NCBI RefSeq assembly: GCF_019599545.1
Contig: NZ_JAIEZV010000001.1
Location: 1,116,001 to 1,180,000 of the forward strand
Source: Halobacillus sp. Nhm2S1
GTDB lineage: Bacteria > Bacillota > Bacilli > Bacillales > Halobacillaceae
Direction: 5' to 3'
Length of the DNA: 64,000 nt
How positions within the stretch are numbered: the stretch's first letter is position 1; each line of letters starts with the position of its first letter. The translations under genes and the position numbers were made by a program. Below, piece after piece: positions 9,221-17,782 of this stretch. Below the pieces are notes generated by a model, which worked only from the letters and a program-made list of their open reading frames with translations, did not search any database and was not told where the DNA came from.

Positions 9221-9406
9221 ATGAAGACCTACTACTTAACCGTATTCGAGAAAGACGGCACCAATGTCCTCGATGAAAACTTTCAAGCAGAGAATGATGA
9301 CGAGGCAAAAAAAATCGGGACGGAGAAACTGGAAGAGAAAGGGTACAGCAATCATACCCATCGCTGCGCTGCACCTGAAGGGCACTTAGTTCTATTCCAC
9401 AGATAA
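9221..9406 (+). CDS. yhzD: YhzD-like small conserved protein
   Basis: A 61-residue soluble protein beginning MKTYYLTVFEKDG and ending HTHRCAAPEGHLVLFHR, the size and pattern of the YhzD-like family of Bacillaceae, and found in the matching yha neighbourhood. The ATG at 9221 is chosen because CAAGGAGG precedes it; an upstream in-frame extension has no ribosome site and no protein-like sequence. No function is known. A bidirectional terminator separates it from yhaR. Confidence 0.8.
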   Translation: MKTYYLTVFEKDGTNVLDENFQAENDDEAKKIGTEKLEEKGYSNHTHRCAAPEGHLVLFHR

Positions 9407-9429
9407 CACCAAAAACAATTTAAAACCAT

Positions 9430-9462
9430 AAAAAGTCGCGCATAAAGCGCGACTTTTTATTA
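9430..9462. terminator. Bidirectional terminator between yhzD and yhaR
   Basis: AAAAAGTCGCGC and GCGCGACTTTTT form a strong stem with a short loop and A/T runs on both sides. Confidence 0.88.
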
Positions 9463-10236
9463 TTTACCTTGAAATTCCGGCTTTCTTTTATTCAAGAAGG
9501 CTTCAACCCCTTCTCTATGATCAGCGGTTTGAAGTAACCGCCATTGGTTTTCACGTTCTTTCTCCAAGTAGTGTGATAAACGTTCCATCCCATGTTGATG
9601 ATACAATTCTTTTGTGGCAATCATGGATTTCAATGGCCGGCCGCTCCACTCTTCCGCGAGTCGTGCTGCTTCTTCTCGGACAGGTCCATTTACGACGATA
9701 TCCACAAGTTTATGATCATAGGCTTCTTTGGCTCTCATTTGCTGTCCTTCCCAAGCAAAATGTTTAGCCTGGTGTGTTCCTAAACGTTCCTGCAGCCAAA
9801 AATGCCCTCCACCATCCGGAGCTAATCCAATACCTATGAAATTCATGGATAAGTTGGCATCTGGTTCTGCTATGACATAATCAGCCGACAATGCAATGCT
9901 CAACCCTAGTCCTACCACAGGACCATGCAATGCGGATATAACAATTTTCTGCATGGAATAGAAGGTTTTCACAATCGTTTCGATATCATCCATGACTTCA
10001 TCGTACGTATCCCTGTCAGACACCTCTTTCATCATGCTCAAATCTCCACCTGCGCAGAATCCTTCTCCATCTCCATATAAAAGTACAATTTGCGCCTCTG
10101 ACCGCCTCACTTCCCGAGCGGCTTCAGCGAACTCTGCTAATAGTTCTGCATTCAACGCATTGTATTTCTCTCCTCGGGCAATCTTCAAATGAACCACATT
10201 TCCCTTTTCCTCTACAATGAAGTGCTTCATGATCAT
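9460..10236 (-). CDS. yhaR: YhaR: enoyl-CoA hydratase/isomerase family protein
   Basis: A 258-residue crotonase-fold protein. The oxyanion-hole segments are visible: GEGFCAGGDL (about residues 56-65) and the ALHGPVVGLGLSIALSADY stretch (about 103-121), followed by GIGLAPDGGGHFWL, where the hydratase catalytic glutamates would sit. The second position is Asp-Gly rather than the usual Glu, so the chemistry may be isomerase or another crotonase reaction instead of classical hydration. The ATG follows AGGAGG. It sits in the conserved yha order and is transcribed alone. Confidence 0.85.
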   Translation of the reverse strand: MIMKHFIVEEKGNVVHLKIARGEKYNALNAELLAEFAEAAREVRRSEAQIVLLYGDGEGFCAGGDLSMMKEVSDRDTYDEVMDDIETIVKTFYSMQKIVISALHGPVVGLGLSIALSADYVIAEPDANLSMNFIGIGLAPDGGGHFWLQERLGTHQAKHFAWEGQQMRAKEAYDHKLVDIVVNGPVREEAARLAEEWSGRPLKSMIATKELYHQHGMERLSHYLEKERENQWRLLQTADHREGVEAFLNKRKPEFQGK

Positions 10237-10407
10237 GATTTTCCTCCTATATATGGAAAAATTCTTCTTGGTTTAGTTTTTCGTCACCGATTACCCACTT
10301 TCCTGCAAGAGACGACAAAAAATCCAATCCATGAAAGAGCTTTCATAAACATGAAACGTAGAAGGCTTATAGTCTGCTCGCTGAATACAGACTTCCCGAA
10401 ATGATCT

Positions 10408-10442
10408 AAAAAAAAGGAGCTGGATCACCAGCTCCTTTTTTA
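10408..10442 (-). terminator. Terminator after yheA
   Basis: GGAGCTGG and CCAGCTCC form a stem with loop ATCA, with T residues following on the minus strand. Confidence 0.85.
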
Positions 10443-10446
10443 CTAT

Positions 10447-10806
10447 TTATTGTTGTGGTTCTTCAGGGTTGCCGTAAAGCTCTTCAAGAGGCTTCGTAAT
10501 GATACGGCTGATGTCGTTGATGACTGTGTTTAAGCGCTGTTCTTCTTCCATAAGCTTGGAGATTTGAGGGTGTTGTTGTACAAGCTCAACAACTTTACGA
10601 GCCTGTTCTACTTCCTCCTCAGAAATTTCTTCTCCTTGCATCTGCTTTTGTTGAAGCGTAATTTGAGTTTGACGGAAATCGTCGAACATTTTTTTAGCAG
10701 CTTCATCGTTCATTACTGCTTCATATGCTTCTTTCAATCCGTTGAATTCCTCACTGTTACGGATTGCTTTTTCTAGATCATACGCGTAATCATATAGGTT
10801 TGCCAT
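10447..10806 (-). CDS. yheA: YheA: YlbF/YmcA family protein
   Basis: A 119-residue all-helical protein beginning MANLYDYAYDLEKAIRNSEEF, the common start of the YlbF/YmcA (Com_YlbF) family. YlbF and YmcA act in the RNase Y specificity complex in B. subtilis; YheA is a paralogue without a settled role. The Q/E-rich middle (TLQQKQMQGEEISEEEVEQA) and the NTVINDISRIITKPLEELYG end fit the family. AGGAGG precedes the ATG with a slightly long gap. It lies downstream of yheB, as in B. subtilis. Confidence 0.88.
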   Translation of the reverse strand: MANLYDYAYDLEKAIRNSEEFNGLKEAYEAVMNDEAAKKMFDDFRQTQITLQQKQMQGEEISEEEVEQARKVVELVQQHPQISKLMEEEQRLNTVINDISRIITKPLEELYGNPEEPQQ

Positions 10807-10890
10807 AAAAATAAGAACCTCCTAAGTTTTCGTTCTGACACTCCTCCCCCACTATAACAAACTCCTATACGTCTGTATAGGAATACACCA

Positions 10891-12027
10891 TTATCCGAAA
10901 AATAGCACAATAACGGCTTGGAGTAAGCCAATCATTCCTCCTAGCAAAGCACCGAGGTAGGTGATCATCTTAAATTCCCTTCTGGATATTCCGAGAACCA
11001 TTTCTTCAAGACGTTCGACTTGGAAAGCTTCGACTTCCTCCTGAACAATTTCAGATAATCGCATCTGCGCCATCATGCTCTCTACTTTGGCCGATAATAA
11101 ATCACTGATTTGATCAACAGCAGCTGGAACGAAGGTTTCAAGAATCCTTTCTTCATAAGGGCTTGTCCATTCTTTCACTGTTTTTGCCATCCAATCACCC
11201 ACAGGTAATGCCTCTGCCACTAGCTCTCCAAGCTTTGTGCCAACTGTTTCACGACCGATTTGGTTTTCAAACCACGCGACTCGCTTGGTTAAAAGTTTAT
11301 CTTTTTCTGTATGCAGCATTGTTTCCAGCCAATCCTTCATTTCCCGGTCAGATACATATTTAAGAATGAGTGGATAAATACGCTCTGTAAGACCGTCTGG
11401 TCCCATGAAAGATGAAATCATATTACCGAGAAACCCTTGATTATCCAAGTAGTTATCAATTAAGGCGGCCACTTTCTCTTTCCCTTCGGAACTTCGGAAA
11501 TAAGTTTCTATACTCGCTTGAATATGAGCAGCCGCTTGGTCTACTCCGCGGTTTGTCCTTTCTCGCAACGATGGTGTTAACAACTCCTCGATCGTTTTCT
11601 CACGATATTCGTCCATTAGTGATTCGTAGCGGTGTTCCACCCACTGAGAAACATGACGTTGAATGGATGATGTTGTCACTTCAATATGAAATTTCTCAAG
11701 CACTTCTTTTAACGTATCTTCTTTTTTCAACACCACTTGAACTTCATCTTTGGCCCATGTGGTCATCTGCGCCTTAAAACTTGGATGTGTAAGCTTTCGA
11801 CGGATGCCTTCAGGAGTTAATAGATGGTTCACAACCATCTTACCCAATTGCTGAGCTAATTCCTTTTGTCGTTTAGGGATGAGTCCCGGGGTAAAAGGAA
11901 GTCGGTAGTTACCGATATGAATGGGTCGATAGGGACGGAATAACATTTTTATGGCTAATGAATTTGTGAGTCCTCCAATCAGGGCTCCGATTCCGATCAT
12001 CATTAAAATTAATAAAGCAGAATTCAT
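10891..12027 (-). CDS. yheB: YheB: DUF445 membrane protein
   Basis: A 378-residue protein with a hydrophobic hairpin at the N-terminus (ALLILMMIGIGALIGGLTNSLAIKMLF, continuing into the motif PFTPGLIPKRQ) and one at the C-terminus (ITYLGALLGGMIGLLQAVIVLFFG). The long middle is helical and charged. This is the DUF445 family; its role is unknown. The start at 12027 is behind AAGAGGT; an upstream in-frame extension of 33 codons lacks a ribosome site. A weak hairpin lies between it and yheA at about 10859-10885. Confidence 0.88.
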   Translation of the reverse strand: MNSALLILMMIGIGALIGGLTNSLAIKMLFRPYRPIHIGNYRLPFTPGLIPKRQKELAQQLGKMVVNHLLTPEGIRRKLTHPSFKAQMTTWAKDEVQVVLKKEDTLKEVLEKFHIEVTTSSIQRHVSQWVEHRYESLMDEYREKTIEELLTPSLRERTNRGVDQAAAHIQASIETYFRSSEGKEKVAALIDNYLDNQGFLGNMISSFMGPDGLTERIYPLILKYVSDREMKDWLETMLHTEKDKLLTKRVAWFENQIGRETVGTKLGELVAEALPVGDWMAKTVKEWTSPYEERILETFVPAAVDQISDLLSAKVESMMAQMRLSEIVQEEVEAFQVERLEEMVLGISRREFKMITYLGALLGGMIGLLQAVIVLFFG

Positions 12028-12104
12028 GGTCCAACCTCTTTCTACACATGGTGTACCCAGTATAATCCAAATAAAAGCCAAGTGCCAACGGTAAAACACC
12101 AAAC

Positions 12105-12136
12105 AAAAAAGGCCTTGTATAAACATGGCCTTCTAC
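12105..12136 (-). terminator. Terminator after the ferritin-like gene
   Basis: On the minus strand AAGGCC and GGCCTT enclose a 12-nt loop, followed by a T-run. The stem is short. Confidence 0.6.
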
Positions 12137-12141
12137 AGGAA

Positions 12142-12552
12142 TTATTTCAGTCTCCCATATATAGTACCGAACCTTGTCGCATGCTCCATCTCATCAGTCA
12201 TGGCTGTAAATAACACATGATAAGCGAGAGGTGTTGGAATCATAAACAGCATTTCCCTATACATTTCGCGCGCTTTAAATTCATCTTGTTGCGCCCTGAT
12301 TACACCACCTTCGAAGGATCGATAGCTGATTGTTTCGGGTTCAAAATGATGATATTTCCCCGTCAACTGGAAGTGGAGGTGTTGGAACATTTGATAATGT
12401 TTCAATTCATCATCTTCCGCATGCTTAATATAATCCCTGAACAACCGGTTGCTCGTATCACCTTTCAAACGGTTGTAAAAATCATGGTCTTTCCATTCTT
12501 CTTCAATTGCCCGTTGCAGCCGTTCAATAAAAGACTCCTGTTGTTTTTGCAT
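12142..12552 (-). CDS. Ferritin-like/rubrerythrin-fold small protein
   Basis: A 136-residue helical protein with carboxylate-histidine motifs expected for a di-iron four-helix bundle: EEEWKDHDFY near residue 17, EDDELKHYQMF (ExxH) near 46, a middle EFKAREMYREML, and MTDEMEHATRF (ExxH) near 119. Oxidative-stress or iron-handling roles are known for the fold, but the substrate of this branch is unknown. It is transcribed alone, with AGGGAGGGG upstream of the ATG. It could also be a structural coat-associated ferritin-like protein; the sequence does not decide. Confidence 0.7.
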   Translation of the reverse strand: MQKQQESFIERLQRAIEEEWKDHDFYNRLKGDTSNRLFRDYIKHAEDDELKHYQMFQHLHFQLTGKYHHFEPETISYRSFEGGVIRAQQDEFKAREMYREMLFMIPTPLAYHVLFTAMTDEMEHATRFGTIYGRLK

Positions 12553-12661
12553 TTGAACCCCTCCCTTCCTACTAGGATATGAAGGGAAAGGACAAGGTTA
12601 TTCTCCTTGTCGGTTCATTGAATTTAAGTTTCCGGGCAAAATGAAAGAAGGAGGTGAACAT

Positions 12662-12829
12662 ATGGATAAGCACCATAAACAAGCAGCACCGGAAGGAAAG
12701 GATAAATTCGAACTTGACGTCGATCGGATGATCAATGAAGGGATGGCAGGTGGCACGATCAAACCTGTTCACGGGCATGAGCAAATTGGAGAAGCTCACG
12801 AAATTCCTGAGCAAAAAGAGGAAAAATGA
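12662..12829 (+). CDS. Small charged hypothetical protein
   Basis: A 55-residue hydrophilic protein, MDKHHKQAAPEGKDKFELD to IPEQKEEK, with no membrane segment or cysteine. The ATG at 12662 follows a perfect AGGAGGTG; an ATG 21 bases upstream would place the ribosome site inside the coding region and is rejected. A strong terminator follows directly. Its make-up resembles small, hydrophilic Bacillaceae spore or stress proteins, but I do not recognise a family. Confidence 0.7.
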   Translation: MDKHHKQAAPEGKDKFELDVDRMINEGMAGGTIKPVHGHEQIGEAHEIPEQKEEK

Positions 12830-12830
12830 A

Positions 12831-12886
12831 AAGAAAAAGCTGTCTCCTGTTTGCCTTTCATCGGACGAAACAGGAGACAGCTTTCT
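12831..12886. terminator. Strong terminator between the small protein gene and the CsoR-type gene
   Basis: AAGCTGTCTCCTGTTT and AAACAGGAGACAGCTT are exact complements around a 17-nt loop. It serves both converging genes. Confidence 0.88.
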
Positions 12887-12889
12887 TCA

Positions 12890-13171
12890 TTAGCGGCTTT
12901 TCACAATCATCTGAACAGCTTCATTAATCAACTCTTCCGCTGATTCGCCTTCCTCATGAGCATCACGAATACAGCCTTCTAAGTTTTTTGCAACGATATA
13001 TCCAATCGCACGGTCCATCGCAGAACGTGCGGCTGACAACTGGGTAATGACATCTTTACAATCTTTATCTTCATCCATCATCTTGAGGACACCACGAACT
13101 TGACCTTCAATCCTTTTTAAACGATTTTTCGTTTCAGGACCGTAAATGCTTTTATCCTTCACTTGATCCAA
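12890..13171 (-). CDS. CsoR-family repressor, CstR-like Cys-Asn-Cys variant
   Basis: A 93-residue DUF156/CsoR protein with the KNRLKRIEGQVRGVLKMM helix. In copper-sensing CsoR the ligands are Cys, His and Cys; here the matching positions are C38, N63 and C67 (DCKDV and KNLEGC). Loss of the histidine with both cysteines kept at the same 29-residue spacing is typical of CstR-like persulfide sensors rather than copper sensors. No sulfurtransferase or copper gene is adjacent. The start is TTG behind GGAGG. It diverges from the PucR-type gene, and 5'-TTACTAT and ATAGTAA arms at 13242-13256 lie between them. Confidence 0.85.
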   Translation of the reverse strand: MDQVKDKSIYGPETKNRLKRIEGQVRGVLKMMDEDKDCKDVITQLSAARSAMDRAIGYIVAKNLEGCIRDAHEEGESAEELINEAVQMIVKSR

Positions 13172-13282
13172 TTCCTTCTCCTCCTCTCTTCAGGTACAGA
13201 AGTTTTATACCTTCAACGCTTTGCGGATTTTGTCCATTGTATTACTATAATAGTAAATATCCAACCAAAAAGGAAGAGATTC

Positions 13283-14176
13283 ATGTCAGTTGTAGACCAA
13301 CTTAAACGATTATACCCTTCAATCACTATAAATAAACTAGGATTTGACAACCATACGGAATACAAATGGTTCCAAACTGAAAATGATGAAATCGTAGGTA
13401 TTAAAAAAGATGAACTTGATCACCCATCTTCTGAATTGCTCTCGATCTTTCTCAAACCTTTAAGCTCAGAAGAATCCACCATGACAGAAAGGGAGAAGCA
13501 ATGGTCATCATTCCTTTATAAAAAAGAAGAAACCCAGGAAATGGTGTGGCCGGTATCCTTTCGCTTTGTCCTTTTTTCCATCGAAGATGTGGAAGCAGAG
13601 AAAGCTATTGTAAAGGAAGCCCTTCAATCCCTATTCCCTCAAGAAATGCCTCTCTTATGGACATCGGACCGTGAGGGGATCATCATAGAAGAGATGTCAT
13701 CTAAAGATCAGGAAATCATGGAATTCGAAGGCATGGCAGATGTATTAAGCAGTGATTTTTACACAGATATCCATTTCTTTATTAGTGAATTCACTTCTTC
13801 CCCGGAGGATGCCTCAAAAATATTGAAATGGGCCCAGCACGGAGCGGGAATTGCTAAAGAACATAAACTAGGATCCATGATTACCTATAAGGATATTGTC
13901 CCCTACTTATATATAGACGCACTTCCGGAAGAGGAATGGGAACATATCCGCAGATCCATCTTTAAGGACATCGAAAAGGACAAGGAATTATTACAGACCA
14001 TCCGGATTTTCCTGGAATCAGGTTCTAATACGTCTCTAGCCGCTAAAAAACTGTATATGCACAGAAACAGCTTGCAATATCGAGTGGACAAATTCATTGA
14101 AAAAACGGGCCTGGATATTAAACAATTTGAGGGCGCGGTCATTACGTATCTCGCATTATTACACATGGAATACTGA
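13283..14176 (+). CDS. PucR/CdaR-type helix-turn-helix regulator next to msmX (YxkF-like)
   Basis: A 297-residue cytoplasmic regulator. The C-terminal 55 residues form the PucR/CdaR HTH domain: LESGSNTSLAAKKLYMHRNSLQYRVDKF, then TGLDIKQFEGAVITYLALL. The N-terminal part has no recognised ligand domain. The same pairing of a PucR-like gene with msmX occurs in B. subtilis (yxkF-msmX), which suggests control of sugar-import ATPase supply, although that is inference. The ATG at 13283 follows AGGAAGAG; 40 upstream in-frame codons are not protein-like. A 16-bp perfect inverted repeat lies just after its stop. Confidence 0.82.
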   Translation: MSVVDQLKRLYPSITINKLGFDNHTEYKWFQTENDEIVGIKKDELDHPSSELLSIFLKPLSSEESTMTEREKQWSSFLYKKEETQEMVWPVSFRFVLFSIEDVEAEKAIVKEALQSLFPQEMPLLWTSDREGIIIEEMSSKDQEIMEFEGMADVLSSDFYTDIHFFISEFTSSPEDASKILKWAQHGAGIAKEHKLGSMITYKDIVPYLYIDALPEEEWEHIRRSIFKDIEKDKELLQTIRIFLESGSNTSLAAKKLYMHRNSLQYRVDKFIEKTGLDIKQFEGAVITYLALLHMEY

Positions 14177-14181
14177 CAATC

Positions 14182-14226
14182 GACAAAGTGCACAAACAAC
14201 CCTCTCCCATGTTTGTGCACTTTGTC
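14182..14226. promoter_or_regulatory. Perfect 16-bp inverted repeat between the PucR-type gene and msmX
   Basis: GACAAAGTGCACAAAC at 14182-14197 is repeated exactly in inverted form at 14211-14226 around a 13-nt loop. No T-run follows, so a simple terminator is less likely than an operator, a processing hairpin or a read-through control element before msmX. Confidence 0.6.
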
Positions 14227-14304
14227 CATTTACCGTTTTCAGAAACTTCGATACACTGTAATCAATCAAGAAAGCGATTTCAATTTTTCTAGGGGGATTT
14301 AAAA

Positions 14305-15402
14305 ATGGCAGAAATTAAACTGAACAATATCGATAAAGTCTATGATAAAAGTGTGAAAGCAGTCGATGATTTCAACTTACACATTAAGGATAAAGAATTC
14401 ATCGTATTCGTCGGTCCTTCCGGTTGCGGAAAATCTACGACACTTCGTATGATTGCTGGTCTTGAAGAAATTACGAATGGAGATTTCATGATTGATGAAA
14501 AACGCATGAACGATGTAGCTCCAAAAGACCGAGACATCGCGATGGTGTTCCAAAACTACGCTTTGTACCCGCATATGAACGTATATGACAACATGGCTTT
14601 TGGTTTGAAGCTACGTAAGATGGATAAAAATGAAATTGAAAAACGTGTAAATAATGCGGCGCAAATTCTTGGTCTTGAAGCCTTACTTGACCGTAAACCG
14701 AAAGCGCTGTCAGGTGGTCAGAGACAGCGTGTTGCTCTTGGTCGTGCGATTGTCCGAGATGCAAAGGTATTCTTGATGGACGAGCCTCTTTCCAACCTTG
14801 ATGCAAAGCTACGTGTTCAGATGCGTGCGGAAATCCAGAAGTTGCACCAACGTCTTCAAACAACGACAATCTACGTCACGCACGACCAGACAGAGGCGAT
14901 GACGATGGCAACACGACTTGTCGTTATGAAAGACGGTGTGATCCAACAAGTAGGTGCACCGAAAGATGTATATGACAAACCTGAGAACGTTTTCGTCGGC
15001 GGGTTCATCGGTTCCCCGGCTATGAACTTCCTGAATGGAAAGCTTGCCGATGGCCACATTGAACTTGGAGAAGTTAAGATCGCTGTTCCTGAAGGAAAAA
15101 TGAAGCCTCTTCGCGAACAAAACTATATCGGAAAAGAAGTCATTCTTGGTGTAAGACCCGAAGACATGCATGATGAACCTGTGTTTATTGATGCAAACCA
15201 AGACAAGAAAATCACAGCGGACATTGAAGTAGCAGAATTGATGGGATCTGAGTCCTACTTATATTCCAAACTGAATGATCAGGACTTCATCGCACGTGTA
15301 GACTCCCGTTCTGACATTAATGGTGGGGATCAGATTACATTGGCCATTGATATGAACAAAGTTCACTTCTTTGATAAAGACTCTGAATTACGTATCCGCT
15401 AA
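14305..15402 (+). CDS. msmX: MsmX-type multi-sugar ABC importer ATPase
   Basis: A 365-residue UgpC/MalK-type ATPase that energises several carbohydrate ABC importers in trans. Walker A is GPSGCGKST, the Q-loop lies in VFQNYALYPHM, the signature is LSGGQRQRVALGRAIVRD, Walker B is VFLMDEPLSNLDAK and the switch His is in YVTHDQTEAMTM. A TOBE-type regulatory domain fills residues 240-365. No sugar permease or binding protein is adjacent, which fits a shared ATPase. A GGGGG ribosome site precedes the ATG and a terminator follows. Confidence 0.93.
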   Translation: MAEIKLNNIDKVYDKSVKAVDDFNLHIKDKEFIVFVGPSGCGKSTTLRMIAGLEEITNGDFMIDEKRMNDVAPKDRDIAMVFQNYALYPHMNVYDNMAFGLKLRKMDKNEIEKRVNNAAQILGLEALLDRKPKALSGGQRQRVALGRAIVRDAKVFLMDEPLSNLDAKLRVQMRAEIQKLHQRLQTTTIYVTHDQTEAMTMATRLVVMKDGVIQQVGAPKDVYDKPENVFVGGFIGSPAMNFLNGKLADGHIELGEVKIAVPEGKMKPLREQNYIGKEVILGVRPEDMHDEPVFIDANQDKKITADIEVAELMGSESYLYSKLNDQDFIARVDSRSDINGGDQITLAIDMNKVHFFDKDSELRIR

Positions 15403-15408
15403 AAAAAT

Positions 15409-15440
15409 AAAAACGCAGCCTTGTTGGCTGCGTTTTTTTA
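15409..15440 (+). terminator. Terminator after msmX
   Basis: AAAACGCAGCC and GGCTGCGTTTTTTT form a strong stem with a 5-nt loop; it can also serve the opposing gene that ends at 15438. Confidence 0.9.
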
Positions 15441-15674
15441 TGTGGCTTGAATATCATTCAGACCACAATCTTCGCAAACAAATAAATGAACGCATTCCTC
15501 AGTGATAGATGAATTCAAGTCACCATCTACAAGGTCTGTATATTTTTGATCAAGATAAGGGCTATAATCATCCAAGAAATCCGTGACACGCCCTTGATCT
15601 TTCATCGTTCCTTCACATTTCGGGCAGGGCCTTTCAGAGGCTGCCCATCCATTGCATACACCACATTCTTGCAT
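15438..15674 (-). CDS. Small zinc-ribbon-like hypothetical protein
   Basis: A 78-residue acidic protein with three CxxC pairs: CGVC near residue 4, CPKC near residue 17 and CEDCG near the C-terminus, flanking an Asp-rich middle (DDYSPYLDQKYTDLVDGD). This looks like one or two structural zinc sites. The ATG has a weak ribosome site (AAAGAAG). I do not recognise the family. It converges on msmX. Confidence 0.65.
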   Translation of the reverse strand: MQECGVCNGWAASERPCPKCEGTMKDQGRVTDFLDDYSPYLDQKYTDLVDGDLNSSITEECVHLFVCEDCGLNDIQAT

Positions 15675-15747
15675 TGCTCGCCACTTCTTTCAAAACGATC
15701 TAAAGATGTCATTCTTCGTGCAACGTATGAATGCTTCAAGACATCCA

Positions 15748-15782
15748 AAAAATAAAGAGGAAGGGCGCACCCTTCCTCCTTC
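15748..15782 (-). terminator. Terminator after the SASP gene
   Basis: On the minus strand GGAGGAAGGG and CCCTTCCTC enclose a 4-nt loop, followed by TTTATTTTTT. Confidence 0.85.
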
Positions 15783-15793
15783 GTCACAAGTAT

Positions 15794-16000
15794 TTATTTG
15801 TATTGTTGTCCGCCGAACTGTTGCTCAGCCATTTGGACAAGACGCTTAGTGATCTCACCACCTACAGAACCGTTAGCACGAGCTGTAGAGTCAGCACCAA
15901 GTTGTACGCCAAATTCTTGTGCGATTTCGTATTTCATTTGGTCTAGAGCTTGTTGTACACCAGGTACAACCAACTCATTTGAACTGTTGTTGTTAGCCAT
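15794..16000 (-). CDS. Alpha/beta-type small acid-soluble spore protein
   Basis: A 68-residue DNA-binding protein that protects spore DNA. The family motifs are present: [22 protein letters not shown] (the GPR protease cleavage region lies at YEIAQEFG) and [20 protein letters not shown]. The ATG at 16000 is chosen because AGGAGGTG lies directly upstream; a GTG three codons earlier would overlap it. It is expected to be made in the forespore under SigG control. Confidence 0.93.
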   Translation of the reverse strand: MANNNSSNELVVPGVQQALDQMKYEIAQEFGVQLGADSTARANGSVGGEITKRLVQMAEQQFGGQQYK

Positions 16001-16126
16001 GTGTCTCACCTCCTGTCTTGTGTAATCGTAGTATGGGTCGGTCTGGTTGTTTTTATGTCAAAAAAACAGGTGGTAATTACTGGAGAAATTATATTAGGCT
16101 AATAAACATGGCTAACAACAAAAAAA

Positions 16127-17518
16127 TCACTTCGCGTTCGGCTTTGTCATCGCTTTAGGATCCACATACTCCTCAAATTGATCTTCCGTGAGAATACCAA
16201 GCTCAACTGATGTTTCTTTCAATGTTTGATCTTTTTCAAAAGCTGTTTTTGCGATTTTGGCTGCATTTTCATATCCAATATGAGGGTTAAGAGCTGTGAC
16301 TAGCATTAAGGAATCACGAAGATACTTTTCAATTTGTTCATGATTCGGCTCCAGTCCGCTCACACAACGTTCGTCGAAAGAAACAATGCTGTCTGCGAGA
16401 AGTTGGGCAGACTGCAAGAAATTATAAGCGATCACTGGTTTAAATACGTTCAGTTCAAAGTTCCCCTGACTCGCCGCAAAACCAATCGTAGCATCATTCC
16501 CCATAACCTGAGCCACAACCATTGTGACAGCTTCGCTTTGTGTAGGGTTCACTTTACCCGGCATAATGGAACTCCCCGGTTCATTGGCTGGAATGGTAAT
16601 TTCACCAATGCCGCAACGCGGACCACTCGCAAGCCACCTCACATCATTGGCTATTTTCATAAGATCAGCAGCCAAGGCTTTCAAAGCGCCATGCGTGTGG
16701 ACGAGTTCGTCATGGGAAGTAAGCGCATGGAATTTATTCGGTGCAGAAATAAAGCCTTTTCCTGTTGCCTCGTTAATTTGAGCCACTACCTGCTCGGAAA
16801 AATCTTCGTGGGCATTCAATCCCGTACCCACTGCGGTCCCACCGATGGCAAGCTCTTTTACGTATTCCGTGCTTTCAATAAGCATTTTTTCTGTTTTTTC
16901 TAGCATGCGGTGCCAACCACTAATTTCCTGACCAAGTGTCAATGGAGTGGCGTCCTGTAAGTGAGTACGGCCGATTTTAACGATATCGTTAAACGCTTCC
17001 ATTTTTTCTTGTAATGTATGTTTGAATTGGATCAAGGCTGGAAGAACGACATCCTCGATCTTTCTGACCGATGCAATATGCATCGCTGTCGGATAAGTAT
17101 CATTCGAACTTTGAGATTTATTTACATCATCATTCGGATGGAGACGTGTTTCACTACCTTTCTCCTCCAGCCATTGGGAACCGACGTAAGCGATAACTTC
17201 ATTCACATTCATGTTCGATTGCGTCCCGCTCCCTGTCTGCCAGACGACAAGAGGGAAATGCTCGTCAAGTTCTCCAGCAATAATGAGATCCGCTGCATAA
17301 GCGATAGCGTCTGCTTTTTCCTCTTCAAGCAACCCAAGTGCTGCATTTGCTTTGGCCGCGCTTTTTTTTAGGATCGCAAAGCCCTCGACAACTTCTTTCG
17401 GCATTTTTTCATCGCCGATGGGAAAGTTTTGTTTACTTCTCTGTGTTTGAGCTCCCCAAAACTTTTCGCTCGGTACTTTGATTTCTCCTATGGTATCTTT
17501 TTCAATGCGATAATCCAT
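16127..17518 (-). CDS. fumC: Class II fumarate hydratase
   Basis: A 463-residue fumarase/aspartase-superfamily enzyme that interconverts fumarate and malate in the TCA cycle. Clear motifs are [14 protein letters not shown] (about residues 97-110), [13 protein letters not shown] (about 186-198) and the superfamily signature [11 protein letters not shown] (about 317-327). The length agrees with FumC. The ATG at 17518 follows GGGAGG; an in-frame ATG seven codons upstream would contain the ribosome site and is rejected. It is transcribed alone, divergently from a possible small RNA. Confidence 0.95.
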   Translation of the reverse strand: MDYRIEKDTIGEIKVPSEKFWGAQTQRSKQNFPIGDEKMPKEVVEGFAILKKSAAKANAALGLLEEEKADAIAYAADLIIAGELDEHFPLVVWQTGSGTQSNMNVNEVIAYVGSQWLEEKGSETRLHPNDDVNKSQSSNDTYPTAMHIASVRKIEDVVLPALIQFKHTLQEKMEAFNDIVKIGRTHLQDATPLTLGQEISGWHRMLEKTEKMLIESTEYVKELAIGGTAVGTGLNAHEDFSEQVVAQINEATGKGFISAPNKFHALTSHDELVHTHGALKALAADLMKIANDVRWLASGPRCGIGEITIPANEPGSSIMPGKVNPTQSEAVTMVVAQVMGNDATIGFAASQGNFELNVFKPVIAYNFLQSAQLLADSIVSFDERCVSGLEPNHEQIEKYLRDSLMLVTALNPHIGYENAAKIAKTAFEKDQTLKETSVELGILTEDQFEEYVDPKAMTKPNAK

Positions 17519-17635
17519 GAATATCCTCCCTTTGATCAAATCATTGCATGCCCTTTCATTGTATCAAGAATCTTTTGAACAATCACCAGAAGCTCTCTCT
17601 TTTTGACAATTTTCTTCAAGTCACAAGTCTGATTA

Positions 17636-17664
17636 TTTACATTTTTCAGATATTTATGTATAAT
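17636..17664 (+). promoter_or_regulatory. SigA-type promoter for a possible small RNA
   Basis: TTTACA at 17636-17641 and TATAAT at 17659-17664 are separated by 17 bases. The predicted start is near 17671. Confidence 0.7.
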
Positions 17665-17670
17665 GAATCC

Positions 17671-17762
17671 ATCAAGCAAAGGTACATATCGTCCTTCCTT
17701 GCTTGATCTCTCAAGTGGGTAATAAGTGGTGAAAAGAGCCTTTGCAAAAAGGCTCTTTTTTA
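17671..17762 (+). ncRNA. Putative small RNA of about 90 nt
   Basis: The segment starts about 7 bases after a good promoter and ends in a strong terminator (AAAAGAGCCTTT, GCAA, AAAGGCTCTTTTTT at 17733-17762). Near its 5' end ATCAAGCAAAGG can pair with CCTTGCTTGAT to give a second hairpin. A 19-codon frame from an ATG inside the -10 box cannot be translated from this promoter. It does not match a riboswitch or small RNA class I know. The rest of the fumC-phospholipase gap is a dispersed repeat. Confidence 0.5.
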
Positions 17763-17782
17763 TGGATCCACAATATCATTAA

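Noticed and set aside
17657-17716. 19-codon ORF (MNPSSKGTYRPSLL onwards) in the small RNA region
   Set aside because: Its ATG overlaps the -10 box, so it would not be on the transcript from the visible promoter, and it has no ribosome site.
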